This document shows, piece after piece, positions 1-9,364 of a DNA stretch of 64,000 nt. How positions within the stretch are numbered: the first letter of the stretch is position 1; every line of letters starts with the position of its first letter. The notes under the pieces were generated by a model that ran no database searches, had not been told where the DNA came from, and saw only the letters and a program-made list of their open reading frames with translations. The position numbers were made by a program, and so were the translations under genes. Source of the stretch: Tridacna crocea (lineage: Eukaryota > Mollusca > Bivalvia > Cardiida > Cardiidae); contig OX031056.1 of NCBI GenBank assembly GCA_943736015.1, positions 63,329,277 to 63,393,276 on the forward strand, written 5' to 3'.

Positions 1-126
1 AAAGGAATGAAAACATTGTGGGAAAAGGAGACAATGCTGGCTGCAAGCATTTTCTCCTTTTCTCATGTTTTTAAAAGCCCTCACCCTCAGGATCTTTTGG
101 AGTCAGGATTATGTGGTTAAAGGGTA
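1..126 (+). repeat. THM element, right part, cut by window start
   Basis: Contains the central palindrome (GGAAAAGGAGACAATGCTGG and its mirrored arm) followed by the short arm that ends near TGTGGTTAAAGGG. The left arm lies outside the window. Here and below, plus strand means that the long arm (the one with GACCAGTCCAAATTGAAAGC) is on the left. Confidence 0.75.
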
Positions 127-177
127 CAAGGAGAACTTCTCAGTCATGAAAAAAAAAAGAAAAGATTTTTATATTGT

Positions 178-349
178 ACAACAGCTTTCAAATTTTAGAT
201 TTGTAAGTTGAAATTTTGTGAAGGGTAGAAAACATTGTGGGAAAAGGAGAAAATGCTGGTTACCAACATTTTCTCCTTTTCCCACAATGTTTTGTAAAGG
301 CTTCTTTCACAGGGTCGTCAAAAGTAGGGATTGTGTGGTAAAGGGTTAA
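178..349 (+). repeat. THM element, left end decayed
   Basis: Part of the long arm (AATTTTGTGAAGGGTAG), then a near-perfect palindrome, then the short arm ending TGTGGTAAAGGG and TTAA at 346-349. The left terminus and its TTAA are not recognisable. Confidence 0.8.
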
Positions 350-357
350 ATCATAGT

Positions 358-425
358 TAGTATAGGAGAAAATGCTGGTAAGCAGGATCTTCTCCTCTTC
401 CCACAGTGCTGTCTAACTTTCCCAA
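358..425. repeat. THM palindrome fragment
   Basis: Only the hairpin core (GGAGAAAATGCTGG and a diverged return arm) survives, directly beside the preceding copy. Confidence 0.5.
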
Positions 426-450
426 ATCCAATTTGTTATTTCTATGATCT

Positions 451-705
451 TTTTCATAAAGGTGTGAATAGGAAAATACAGGTAAATTAAACAACAATAA
501 AAAAATCCAACAATATTTCATAAAGGTGTGAATTGGAAAATACAGGTAAACGAACAATAAAAAAAAGCCAGGTTACTGCAAGAACTATTTATAAAAAAAA
601 ATACACCTAATTTTCATAAAGATGTGAATGTGAATTGAAAAACAAATTCTAATTTTTTTTAAATAGAGGTACATGTAAATTAAACAACAATGATTAAAAA
701 AAGAC
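451..705. repeat. Imperfect direct repeat, three units
   Basis: The motif TTTTCATAAAGGTGTGAAT, followed by an A-rich stretch with TACAGGTAAA, recurs near 451, 511 and 611. Unit length varies from about 62 to 100 bp. No coding potential. Confidence 0.5.
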
Positions 706-732
706 CAAAAACGATCTATGTCCCAAAAATGA

Positions 733-855
733 AAATAGGGGTCTAAGTGTCTCCAGTGTTAAGGGGTCAAAATGTCTCAAAGGGGTCTAGTTGTCACCCA
801 AAAATCAATATTTTAAGGGGTCTAAATAGTCATGGGTCTAAGTGTCTCACTCCCG
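733..855. repeat. Short GGGGTCTAA tandem-like array
   Basis: GGGGTCTAAGTGTCTC and variants occur about five times within 125 bp with irregular spacing. Looks like a decayed minisatellite. Confidence 0.45.
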
Positions 856-986
856 TCTCAGCTAATTTGTAAACGTACACGAATCACTGGATTACCGGAC
901 TATTGAGAGACAACCTCGCTGATCACAATTTTAACATTTGAAACACGGAGTGAAATTTTGGACAGTGAACTCTTGATGAAAGGGTT

Positions 987-1217
987 AAAAGTATAGTGCA
1001 AGAGTATCCCAATATTAGCTACCTAACAGTATCCAGTATGATGATCGCCGAAGAGCGCTGTCTGAAGGAATGCAGAATAAGAATTGCTGTCAGAAATGCA
1101 GACCCAGAAAGAGTGCTTTCTAGAGGACTGTTCTTGACTGCCTGTGTACAGCGCAGGACATATAGCATGAGAGGCCCTCAGGCATTTTGGCATATTGATG
1201 GAAATCAGAATTTATAG
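987..1217 (+). pseudogene. Integrase (rve/DDE-type) exon-sized fragment
   Basis: The open frame resembles the segment just before the catalytic core of integrases of eukaryotic mobile elements: a conserved RIR...DPERV stretch, an RRTYSMRGP linker, and WHIDGN, in which the Asp matches the first acidic residue of the DDE triad. The frame stops just after a GT-rich site (ATAG then GTAAAC) that looks like a splice donor, and it is preceded by a TTAAAAG that could be an acceptor. Only one exon-sized piece is present; no rest of the integrase was found nearby. I cannot say which element family it came from. The family assignment rests on motif memory. Confidence 0.45.
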
Positions 1218-1319
1218 GTAAACCTGACAAGTAACATTATTATAAATCATTATCTGTTCTTTAATATCTCTTCTCTTGACATTAATTTACATGCAACTGA
1301 TTTCCAAATGACAATATTT

Positions 1320-1519
1320 TAGGCTTGTCCAAATTGAAAGCACTTGTAGAGGATATATCAAACATGACTGAAAAACTTAAATTTGTTTTTGGAAGGGTTG
1401 AAAAAATTGTAGGAAAAGGAGAAAATGCTGGTTACCAGCACTTTCTCCTTTTTCCACAATGTTTTCAAAGGGCATCTTTCTCAAGGTCGTTAAAAGTCAG
1501 GATTGTGTGGTAAAGAGTG
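1320..1519 (+). repeat. THM element, left end incomplete
   Basis: Starts within the long arm (CTTGTCCAAATTGAAAGCAC), has an intact palindrome around TGCTGGTTACCAGCA and ends TGTGGTAAAGAG. The right TTAA is degraded. Confidence 0.8.
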
Positions 1520-1670
1520 GAATTAGATTTAGAAGTATTGTAGAAAATGGATCAAAGCCTCTGATAATGATAGATGAGGCTTGGAGTCATGTTGTGTGAA
1601 AAAGAGGTTCACAACCATCGAACTCGTCCAGTCTAAAAAGTCATAGCTTGTTAGGGGTCAATATAGTTGG

Positions 1671-1900
1671 TTAACCCTTTACCAAACAACAAATTTTTTG
1701 ACCAGTCCAAATTCAAAGCAGATGAAAAAATAAAGGTAAATCAAAAATTGAAATTTGTTTCCACTTTCCAGCAGGGTAGAAAACATTTAGGGAAAAGAAG
1801 AAAATGCTGGTTACCAGCATTTTCTCCTTTTGCCACAATGCTTTCAAAAGGCTTCTACCCCAGGGTTGTAAAAACCAAGGATTGTTTGGTAAAGGGTTAA
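1671..1900 (+). mobile_element. THM element, complete with TTAA both sides
   Basis: TTAA at 1671-1674 and 1897-1900 encloses a 222 bp element beginning CCCTTTACCAAACAACAAA and ending TTTGGTAAAGGG. The central palindrome is nearly perfect, with TGCTGGTTACCAGCA at its middle. TTAA duplication with CCC/GGG termini is characteristic of piggyBac-type transposition. There is no coding capacity: it must have been moved by a transposase encoded elsewhere. It is a good reference copy for the family. Confidence 0.9.
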
Positions 1901-2737
1901 ACAATTTTGTTTAGATTTGAAAGTGAACTTCTTTGAAATTTAGAGTTTTTAAAGGAATTCAATTCTGTGAACTATGTTTTGAAGAAGACCTCCAGAGTTA
2001 CATTTCTGCAAATACTGGTTGATTATATAATTGGCCTTGGAGTTAGGGAGATGTTTCTAACCATTCTTTAGTAATTAATGACCAATCGGCAACAGACACA
2101 GGCTCCCCTTGGGCACCTTGTAATGAGAAGAGCTAAACAGAGATAATACTACCTAGCACTTTCTGGCAATCTCTTTAGTGTTACATTGTAACATCCATTC
2201 ATTGGCCTGGTCATCCATCCAGGTACAAACTCAATGTACATTGCATAACTATCACAGAGAAAAATACATTATATTTATAGCACATCATTGTAAAGATAGC
2301 TCCACAGCAACGCAGGTTTGAAGTGCTTATACATCTAACCCCTCTCTGTGTCAATATACCATAGGGATTTGCTCAATTTATTTTTAATTTTTAATTAAAT
2401 CCTTAATTCTGCAGAGTTGAGAATGTCTATGATGTGCATGTGAGTTTTTTGTTTAGTTCCATAATACCACATACCCCAGCACATAGTAAAGAAGGCATTT
2501 CAAAACAGTATCAGACAAGATTGCTCATACATTTCAGCAGTTTGAACTATTCCTGCCTTGACTTCAAGTCAGTGGAGTAATATAAATAAAATTCAACACA
2601 TGCAGCTTAAAAGATTTGTAAATGGGAAATCAAAGAAGCTTTAAATGTCCTGGAAAAATTAAAAATTTACACATGAAATTAAGAGTTCATAGAGGTATGT
2701 ACTTGTCAACACACATAAAATTGTTTTCTGCTTTCAC
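1901..2737. other. Unique AT-rich stretch
   Basis: No gene, long repeat or clear structure seen. Confidence 0.5.
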
Positions 2738-2966
2738 TTAACACTTTACTTCATAGATACTCATTTCTACGCATTGCTTGTAGAAGCCTTGGGAAAACAT
2801 TGTGGCTAAAGGTGAAATTGCTCGTAATGAGCAATTTCACCTTTTGCCACTATGTTTCCTACACTATCAAAAGGTGTCATATACAGATAAGAAATGGCTT
2901 CATCCTTGCTGTTATTTAGAGTCAATTAGAGATATCATAGAAATGCCTTATGGGGTAAAGGGTTAA
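2738..2966 (-). mobile_element. THM element, hairpin subfamily 2
   Basis: TTAA at 2738-2741 and 2963-2966 flanks a 221 bp element. Its hairpin core is GGTGAAATTGCTCGT with the matching return arm, unlike the GGAGAAAATGCTGGT core of most copies. Its right arm (GGCTTCATCCTTGCTG) also differs. The only other copy of this type in the window is at 43808-44036. Confidence 0.88.
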
Positions 2967-3383
2967 ACATTTTTTTTTTCATAAAGTAGAATCAGATGTA
3001 TTTTGATTTCAGATGGTGGATGGTAACTTATTCATGGAGGAATAAGTGGATTCCAAAGAATGCCAGTCTTTTTAAAAGTGAACAACAGTAAATGTCCTAC
3101 CGATAAATGCTTTCCTGGAGGCTGCACAGACCGACGGTTTGAAACACAGAGTTTGATCTGATAAGGTGGTGAAAATGTCCATGTGGCAGAATATATGCTT
3201 AGAATGAGGGGATTCCAAAACAAACTATTTATTGCAGGACTCGGTGTACACAGTCAAAGGCGTGTATTTGTTTATAATTGCATGTTATTTAATAGCTAGT
3301 GTTTACAAACATTAACTTTAGTGTAAAAAGGAAAATTTAAAATTCTTCTTTGAAACTGGAAGGCATATAGCTTTGATATTTGT
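2967..3383. other. Unique stretch
   Basis: No supported gene. A short antisense frame near 3032-3223 shows no recognisable motif. Confidence 0.4.
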
Positions 3384-3726
3384 TAGCTCACCTTAGCACA
3401 AAGTGCTAAAAGTGAGCTATTGTGATTGCCCTATGTCTGGCGTCTGTCGTCCATAGTCCAGCATCCATCGTCCGCCAACAATTTCTTTCAACATCATCTC
3501 CTAAGCCACTTGGCCAATCTTGATGACTCTTGGCAGGGATATTCCTTTGGTGAAACTTTACCAAAGTTGTTCAAGGAATTGAATTTCACTCATAAGCTAT
3601 AGTCTAAGGTAGGGCTCCGGAAATTCCCCACCCCACCCCCACCCCAGGTTTCTCTATTTTTGTTCAAATTTACACAATTGAGAATGACTCTTAAGGTGAG
3701 CGTTCCAGGGCCAATGGCCCTCTTGT
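3384..3726 (+). mobile_element. Pearl-like element, short form without tandem repeats
   Basis: Head: AGCTCACCTTAGCACAAAG, then the mirrored part, ending GTGAGCTATTGTGAT. Tail: AAGGTGAGCG, then palindromic GGGCCAATGGCCC and TCTTGTT. Head and tail match the large elements at 11635-13619 and 33585-35164, but the 145 bp units are absent; the body is single-copy with a C-rich tract. Elements with such a layout are known from bivalves (pearl type); the assignment is inference. Confidence 0.7.
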
Positions 3727-4238
3727 TACATTATGTAGTATCTCTGTGAGTATTGAAGGTATTTACTTGAAACTGGGCATAAGTGATAACTATCAAAAGG
3801 AGAACATATGCCATTAAAGTAGACAATTCAAAATATTTTTGACAAAATTAGACCCCTACAGGTTCAAATATTTACTGAAAGTCAAGTAACTACAGCCCAG
3901 TGTTGGCACCCACAAGTGGTGCTCTTATTAATCATCTCAGCAGGAAGTACAAAGTGAGCTACATGTATTAGGGATTTAGCTGTCTTGCATTCCCCAATGT
4001 GAATATAATATATACAAAATCTGTCTGTCTTCATCCAATCCAGAGAGACTTCCATGCAAAATATAAACCAAAATTACAAATACAAAAAGGGCTTAATGGA
4101 ATGAATATTGTATCAAGGGTAATTATAACTGAAATTGGTTAGACTATAAGAATAGTTTGAAGTTTTATCAAATATGTACAGGGGTCACAGAAATTTGACC
4201 CGGAATGCTGTACCATAAACTGCAAAATGGGCAATGCC
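3727..4238. other. Unique AT-rich stretch
   Basis: Nothing recognisable seen. Confidence 0.4.
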
Positions 4239-4467
4239 TTAACCCATTACCACACAATCCCTACTTTTGACGCCCCTTAGAAAGAAGCCTTTAGAAAACA
4301 TGGTGGGAAAAGGAGAAAATGCTGGTAACCAGCATTTTCTCCTTTTCCCACAATGTTTTCTACCCTTCACAAAACAAATTTCACATTTTCAGTCACTTTT
4401 ATTTTGTCGTCTGCAAATGCTTTCAATTTGGACCAGTCTAAAATATTGTTGTTTGGTAATGGGTTAA
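4239..4467 (-). mobile_element. THM element, complete, reversed
   Basis: TTAA at 4239-4242 and 4464-4467. Short arm on the left (CCCATTACCACACAATCCC), long arm on the right (TTTCAATTTGGACCAGTC). The right TTAA is also the left TTAA of the next copy. Confidence 0.9.
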
Positions 4468-4724
4468 CTCTTTACCAAACAACAAAGTTTTGGACTAGTC
4501 CAAATGGAAAGCATTTGCAGATGACAGAATAGATGTGACTCAAATATTGTAATCTGATTTGGGAACGGTAGAAAAAGATTGTGGTAACAAGCATTTTCTC
4601 CTTTTCCCACCATGGTTTCTAAACTTTCAAAGAAAACATCCTAACTTGTGTAATTGAATTTGTCATCTGCAACTGCTTTCAATTTGGACCAGTCCAAAAT
4701 TTTGTTTGCTTGGTAAAGAGTTCA
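4464..4724. mobile_element. THM element with two long arms (arm-swapped)
   Basis: Begins TTAACTCTTTACCAAACAAC with the long arm (GGACTAGTCCAAATGGAAAG) and ends with the mirrored long arm (TTTCAATTTGGACCAGTCC), then TTGGTAAAGAGTTCA. Ordinary copies pair one long and one short arm. The central palindrome is shortened. It abuts the preceding copy with one shared TTAA. Confidence 0.8.
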
Positions 4725-5075
4725 GCAAAAATGAAACTGAGAAACTTTGGATAAATAATGATAACCTGTTGGGTTACCACATCTTATGTTAAATAACAAG
4801 TCATTATATATATATAAGGATCTTGATGTGAAAACAGTGTTTTATTTTTCTTTATAGTTTTGAGCGACTATGGAGAGAACTATGGAATTGTGTGAATACA
4901 ACATTCTACTATCTATTTTACTGATTGGAGGACCAGGAAATTTTGCAAACAGACTATGAAGTACATCTGTTAATGATACAAGACCATTAAGACAGATTTT
5001 GTGCTGCAATGCAGAGATGCCCTTTTCAAACTGAAAATAATAGAACTTCCATGCAACTTTGGTTAGGTGGTCGAC

Positions 5076-5304
5076 TTAACTCATAACCAAACAACAAAAT
5101 TTTAGGTTTTTTCCGAATTGAGGATTTGCAGAAGACAAAATAAAAGTGACTGCAAATTTGAAATTCGTTTTGTGAAGGGTAGAAAACATTGCAGGAAAAG
5201 GAGAAAAATGCTTGTGACCAGCATTTTTAACTTTTCCCACAATGTTTTCAAAAGTTTTCTTTCTCAGGGTTGTCAAAAGTCGGTATTGTGTGGTAAAAAG
5301 TTAC
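5076..5304 (+). mobile_element. THM element, complete
   Basis: Left TTAA at 5076-5079; right end TGTGGTAAAAAG then TTAC in place of TTAA. The hairpin is slightly eroded (AAAAATGCTTGTGACCAGC). Confidence 0.85.
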
Positions 5305-5405
5305 AGATTTTGAACCAAATGTAGAAGTAAGTTATGTACACCGGGTAACAAAGTTGTCCGTAATAAGATGATTGATTGGTCGATAGGCAATATGGAATTT
5401 AGACT

Positions 5406-5766
5406 GTGATGTATTTTAGCAGCAACAAGATGCTTCTTAATTTGGTAATTAAGTATGGTCGAATACTTAATTTAGGAATTCAGGAAATGTTACCTGAATT
5501 CCAATTTGAATATTTCCGTTCAGAAGTCAAAGATATACATGTATTTAGCAATGAACAGACATGTACAACAATTTTCACAGATTTCACCAGCAACTTACTA
5601 ACTCTTTATCCCCAACTTTTTGTACATGAAGAATGTTTTTTTTTTTCAGATAGTGATTCATTTGATGTTAATAGTTATGCTCACATGAGTGGAATTTTAA
5701 ATTCAAAGTGAGGTTTTTGTCATTGAGATTTTTTCCCCCAATGCCTTTTTTATGCCAATGAATAAA
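5406..5766 (+). other. Possible terminal exon with poly(A) signal
   Basis: A 101-codon open frame (5406-5711) lies upstream of AATAAA at 5761-5766. Inside it, a long T tract ending TTTTTTTCAG near 5650 would serve as a splice acceptor for a short last exon with a stop codon at 5709. I recognise no domain in the translation. The poly-T/CAG, stop and AATAAA arrangement is suggestive only; in AT-rich DNA these signals arise by chance. Confidence 0.2.
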
Positions 5767-5967
5767 ACTGCTTGTACTGCCTGACATTGTTCATTGTTTT
5801 CAAAATCCCTCTTTTTCAGGGTCATGAACGCTTAAATTTGTGTGTTGTTGCACATTAACGAGGAAAGAGAGGAAATTGCTTTTGTGAGAAAACCAATAAA
5901 AATCGTCAACAAAGTCAGCCGATGCTGTCATAGTATTGAAATCGTACTGAAAGTGGGGTAAAACACC

Positions 5968-6196
5968 CTAACCCAGTACCACACAACCCCTACTTTTGAT
6001 GCCGCTGAGAAGGAAGCCTTTAGAAATCATTGTGGGAAAAGGAGAAAATGCTGGTAACCAGCATTTTCTCCTTTTCCCACAATGTTTTCTACCCTTCACA
6101 AAACAAAGTTCAACTTTTCAGTCACTTTTATTTTGACGTCTGCAAATGCTTTCGATTTGGACAAACTTAAAATTTTGTCGTTTGGTAATGAGTTAA
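5968..6196 (-). mobile_element. THM element, complete, reversed
   Basis: Left site CTAA (mutated TTAA) at 5968-5971, right TTAA at 6193-6196. The palindrome centre is perfect (GCTGGTAACCAGC). Very similar to the copy at 4239-4467. Confidence 0.88.
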
Positions 6197-6249
6197 AAGG
6201 GCTGCAAAAAATTGTTCATCTGTGCCGAGACAGCGACAAACTCGGATTT

Positions 6250-6320
6250 GCCGTGACCAGGATTTAAACGCGTGATGTCGCGGCCATAACGCGAAGTACT
6301 TACTACTATACGATCACGGC
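6250..6320 (-). pseudogene. tRNA-His-like pseudogene or SINE head
   Basis: The reverse strand reads GCCGTGATCGTATAGTAGTA and ends TCACGGC, so the 7 bp acceptor stem is perfect. The anticodon stem TCGCG/CGCGA is perfect, and the loop TTATGGC puts ATG (His, normally GTG) exactly at positions 34-36 of a 71 nt molecule. The T stem pairs poorly and the T loop reads TTTAAAT rather than TTCGAAT. Overall it resembles metazoan tRNA-His. The T-arm decay and the lack of neighbouring tRNA genes favour a pseudogene or a SINE-derived copy. Confidence 0.65.
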
Positions 6321-6474
6321 GCTCATTACTGAACTTAGATTATCTCAGTCTTTGAAACTTTTAAAACATGAAAGAAACAGACGCTTTGCTACAGAATCCC
6401 GAGTTTCCCAATATGTCTTAGGGTTTAACACCCTTTTTAACATTATTTCAGTTGTATCGCGGCACTGAGCCAGG

Positions 6475-6663
6475 CCGGGTAGCTCAGTGGTTAGCGTATC
6501 AGACTCATGACTTGGAGGTTGCGGGTCTGATAACCGATTGCGGAGAACATTATTTCCAGCGATTTTTCGCGTATTACTTCCGATGCATTTGAGAAAAGTA
6601 GTCAGTGGCTTTGGACAGAAATTTGTGTCAGTACTGGTGTGAAACCGTCAGGAAACACATCGG
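6475..6663 (+). mobile_element. tRNA-derived SINE, copy 1
   Basis: Head GGGTAGCTCAGTGGTTAGCG fits a Pol III A box; a degenerate B box follows (GGTTGCGGGTCTGATAACC). The body carries TTTGAGAAAAGTAGTCAGTG and GTGTCAGTACTGGTG, then GTCAGGAAACA. The same ordered blocks recur at 49729-49915, which defines the family. Just upstream (6420-6450), GGGTTTAACACCC...ATTTCAGT matches a motif common in molluscan repeats. Confidence 0.7.
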
Positions 6664-7724
6664 TGGTTACTGACCGGTATTGCATCAATTCCCGCATAAT
6701 GATCCCGCGCGCTTTCGTAAAATATGCTATAAAATTATATCGTGAGAATTACACATATCGTGAGAATGACATACTCAAAGGGAGAAACTATTATTATAAA
6801 AGCGCCCTCTGGTATCATAATATGACTTGCCGTATGCATGTAAATGCTATTCTTGATAGTGACTACTTCGTTCGTCTTATTTCAACTACGTAACATAGTT
6901 TCACCTCAATATTATCACAAAACCGCCTAGTTTTCGCCAGAATATGCACAAACAAGTAGAATGCAGCATTCTAATGATAAGCAAAACACACATAGGAAAC
7001 AAAAAGAATTTTCGGAATAAGGAAGTAAGATAAATGAAATTCATATTGTCAAGAAGGATAAAATGAATAGAAGTACGCATTACTAAATAACAACTTTATG
7101 GAATACACACTCAAAGAAGACAAATAGAATTAGCATCAAAATCATGAACTAGCAATAATGACGCATGAGATGTAATATACAAGTAAGATGTAAGAAAGAA
7201 AACAAATCAGCATGTAATTTGCACAAATAAGAATGTCATGTAGACAAATAGAATTTTGGCGGATATTCCCCTCCATACCATATGCACTGCTTTGTGTGGA
7301 CAGATCTTCAAAAACAATAATATACAAGCTGAAAAACTTACCTGTTTAAAACAAAAATAGCGGATTTAAAATGTCTCCGATGACGTATGCTATGACGTAG
7401 GTTGTTACTCCTGCGACAGTAGTCTTGCACTTACGCTTCGATTTAACTGTTTTCGAGAGTCGTTCTTCATTAAAGTACCATACCGATAAGTCATTTGGAT
7501 GAAATTTACCAGAATCGAAGGTAGTTAACTCAGAACTTGATTAATTTTGAAATTGTAATTTGAAGTTATTTCGAACAAAATATCTTTGTGTCTTTTCGAT
7601 GAAAATCTGGACACCAGTGTACGTATTCTATAGAATGACTCATCTGATTATAGCCTACACTTTCTGAAACAAAACCTGAAATCATCTGACATTGAGAAAG
7701 AAAGCCTGTGAAAGCATAGGGGGA
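6664..7724. other. Unique stretch
   Basis: No gene supported. Short frames at 6639-6893 and 7142-7327 have no recognisable motif. Confidence 0.4.
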
Positions 7725-7830
7725 AAACGCCTTTTAGAAATATTGTGCGAAAGTGAAAAATACTGGTAACCAGTATTTTCTCCTTTTTCCGCAATGTTTT
7801 CCTATATTCTAAAAACAAATTTTGATAGGT
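7725..7830. repeat. THM fragment, decayed
   Basis: Palindrome core with mutations (AATACTGGTAACCAGTATTT), where the two arms have changed in parallel, within otherwise eroded arms. Confidence 0.6.
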
Positions 7831-7871
7831 ATGCCTTTTAATTTCTTGTGTAAAGAACAAGACGAAATATA

Positions 7872-8015
7872 TGCCCCCTCCCCCACTCCCAATAATTTTG
7901 AAAATCAAAATATGAGTATATAGTGCAATGCAAATGCAACAACCATCCAAAAGTTCTCAGTATTTCAAAGTTAGCCCCCCGCCCCTTATCTTGAAATGCT
8001 TTCTACATGTCTACA
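7872..8015. repeat. Dispersed repeat with C-rich ends, copy 1
   Basis: Blocks AATAATTTTGAAAATCA, GCAACAAC, TCTCAGTATTTCAAAGTTAG, a CCCCCC run and CTTGAAATGCTTTCTAC occur in the same order at 55548-55700. Confidence 0.6.
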
Positions 8016-8214
8016 GGCAAGAGAACCGTAATAACTTCTAAACATAGTTCAATAGTGGAAGACAGTTGTTTATTCAAAAGAATTCACAACAGTTTAGTAA
8101 CGAAGTGTTGAACGCTTAGCCATTTAATAATGTTTTCAGACTCAACGTTACGACGAGGACGTAGTCTTTGCAGCCTAACAAAATATTACTCGAGAATTTA
8201 GAGCTCTTGGAAGG

Positions 8215-8300
8215 ATGGCAAATAATAAAACAAAAGGAAAAGATCCTGATAACCAGCATTTTCTCCTTTTTCCACAATATTTTCATAAGGATCGTCACTA
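8215..8300. repeat. THM fragment, decayed
   Basis: Return arm of the hairpin (CCAGCATTTTCTCCTTTTTC) plus CACAATATTTTC, with an eroded left arm. Confidence 0.55.
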
Positions 8301-8557
8301 AGGGAATTTGGAAAACTTATTTTAGGGGTGTAATAGTCCAATCATTTTTATTTTTCGATGGTTTAACAAAAGAGCGGATTCTTTCCAAAAGGAATCCAAG
8401 CATTCTCCAATTTGCTCTCTCGTATCTAGCCCAGATGACCGAAATGACTTTATTTCTATATATAATAGATAATAAATGCATACTAATTTATATTTAGTTA
8501 TGTAAATAAATTCTGCATGTTATATGATTCTTCAACTTATACCGCATATTTGATTTA

Positions 8558-8578
8558 CTCTCTCTCTCTCTCTCTCTC
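8558..8578. repeat. (CT)n microsatellite
   Basis: About ten CT units. Confidence 0.9.
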
Positions 8579-8895
8579 CTTCCAAATCACACCAGTATTC
8601 ATGATCGAACTTTATTAATATGAAAAACTACTTATGACGTGAACGATGTCATAAAAAATCCTGACGTGAACTATATCATTTTTGAAAAAAAAAACTTGTT
8701 TACCTAGAAAATCGTATTTTAATAAAGAATATTGATAGTGACAAGACTTTTCATTCATGCTTTCCACATTTTATGCATACGGGAAAACAATAAATGCACT
8801 AAAACAAGAAAAGTGGCCTGTTTGCGCGTTTTATTTATTTTTGACCTGAACGTTATCCAGGGTAAAATTTTGTTTGCTTGTCAATAACATTTTTA

Positions 8896-9216
8896 TCAGG
8901 TGTTGTTTAAAAGATCTAACACATCAAGCAAATCCTTGGCGTTCTCCCGCCTTCTCTGCTTCAAACCAAATTCCAATCGGTCACGTATTAACGGAATAAT
9001 CGAAGATTTTACCTGAAGTGGGGGAATTTCTTCAAATGTCGGCCATTGTTGTTGTTGTTGCGTCACGTAATTCCCCGCCGTGATATAACAAATATTTGTT
9101 ACGTGAATTTTATTTCTATAACGTGATTTACGCAATAATTTGCACAATTTGAACCAGTGAACATGGATATAAACAACTTCAACCGTCTTCGTATTTGTCA
9201 GACATTTGACGCACAC
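8896..9216 (-). CDS. Unidentified small ORF with polyglutamine run
   Basis: A 106-codon frame. The first half is Cys/His/Lys-rich (MCVKCL..., WFKLCKLL), then a QQQQQ run encoded by a TTG/CAA repeat, then an amphipathic charged C-terminus (PLIRDRLEFGLKQRRREN, DLLDVLDLL). The C-terminal third looks protein-like. It lies directly downstream, on the same strand, of a CxxC-containing frame (9229-9364). I recognise no family; it may be part of a decayed element gene or chance. Confidence 0.25.
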   Translation of the reverse strand: MCVKCLTNTKTVEVVYIHVHWFKLCKLLRKSRYRNKIHVTNICYITAGNYVTQQQQQWPTFEEIPPLQVKSSIIPLIRDRLEFGLKQRRRENAKDLLDVLDLLNNT

Positions 9217-9228
9217 ATACGTCCTTTA

Positions 9229-9364
9229 AGGAGAAGGAGCACTCAAATGTATTTTTGAATTGTGTTTCTTACTTTCAAATATATCTTTGTAGACTGCGTA
9301 GACCTTGCACCTGTAACAGACAGTTTTTTCTTCATGCTGACAGTAAGAACATTTTGATACTGTA
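9229..9364 (-). other. Possible exon with CxxC-x8-CxxC motif
   Basis: On the reverse strand an acceptor-like AACTTTACAG at about 9365 precedes a frame reading SKCSYCQHEEKTVCYRCKVY and stops at about 9229. Two CxxC pairs spaced by eight residues suggest a zinc-binding ribbon. Such motifs occur at the ends of some transposases (for example piggyBac) and in many host proteins. No second exon was identified. Confidence 0.25.

Noticed and set aside
1667-1904. Overlapping 60-77 codon frames on both strands
   Set aside because: They are produced by the THM palindrome and arms; similar peptides ending in ILVTSIFSF-like strings appear at every THM copy.
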